Source of the DNA: Pseudomonadota bacterium | GTDB taxonomy: Bacteria > Pseudomonadota > Alphaproteobacteria > Rhizobiales > Beijerinckiaceae | Direction of reading: 5' to 3' | DNA: 7,764 nucleotides | Assembly (NCBI GenBank): GCA_023426505.1 | Contig: JAFAAP010000029.1 | Span: 1-7,764, forward strand | Shown here: positions 7,741 to 7,764 of the stretch, in pieces | How positions within the stretch are numbered: position 1 is the first letter of the stretch | How the letters are laid out: the number at the start of each line of letters is the position of its first letter | Translations under genes and position numbers: made by a program | The notes under the pieces: model-generated | What the model was told of the DNA's origin: nothing | Seen by the model: only the letters and a program-made list of their open reading frames with translations | Databases searched by the model: none

Positions 7741-7764
7741 GTCATGGCCGGGCTTGTCCCGGCC
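7741..7764. repeat. REP-like palindrome, cut by the window end
   Basis: GGCCGGG (7746-7752) and CCCGGCC (7758-7764) form a perfect 7-bp stem around CTTGT, preceded by GTCAT. From memory this GTCATGGCCGGGCTTGTCCC type of element is a very common extragenic palindrome in Bradyrhizobium, Methylobacterium, Microvirga and relatives, where it continues with ATCCACG. The last bases are outside the window. It lies outside coding sequence, upstream of the GIY-YIG gene. Confidence 0.7.

Overview
The window looks like chromosomal DNA of a GC-rich alphaproteobacterium, probably Hyphomicrobiales (Rhizobiales), with Methylobacteriaceae/Microvirga or Bradyrhizobium relatives as the best guess. The reasons are the strong G/C preference at third codon positions, the UvrA sequence style (a CPVSGF first zinc-finger half and a GVSGGGKS second Walker A), and a palindrome at the right edge that matches, from memory, a dispersed repeat of that order. 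This is family-level recognition without database searches.

Layout, left to right. (1) Positions 1-730, minus strand: the first 243 residues of a serralysin-like (M10/RTX) protein that runs off the left edge. Its zinc site is broken, so it reads as a pseudoprotease. (2) Positions 731-1049: a 319-base divergent spacer with a candidate uvrA promoter, three potential hairpins, and a 16-codon mini-ORF behind a very good Shine-Dalgarno sequence. (3) Positions 1050-4040, plus strand: complete uvrA, nucleotide excision repair. (4) Positions 4050-5120, minus strand: class I nitronate monooxygenase, convergent with uvrA. (5) Positions 5206-5949, plus strand: a DUF4336 protein, divergent from the nitronate monooxygenase gene. 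(6) Positions 6051-6704, plus strand: a zeta-class glutathione transferase / maleylacetoacetate isomerase. (7) Positions 6705-7634, minus strand: a GIY-YIG nuclease-fold protein with a C-terminal DUF4357 domain. It is clearly less GC-rich than its neighbours and its stop codon directly abuts the stop of the transferase gene. (8) Positions 7635-7764: an AT-rich upstream region with a candidate promoter, a dyad, and one unit of the dispersed palindrome cut by the window edge.

The genes do not form one pathway. uvrA, the nitronate monooxygenase, the DUF4336 protein and the transferase look like ordinary chromosomal repair and detoxification or catabolic genes. The two ends (secreted RTX-type protein and GIY-YIG/DUF4357 protein) look accessory. 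I do not see a convincing new multi-gene system. The observations most worth checking are the dead protease site, the mini-ORF ahead of uvrA, and the apparently acquired GIY-YIG gene with its own operator-like upstream region.
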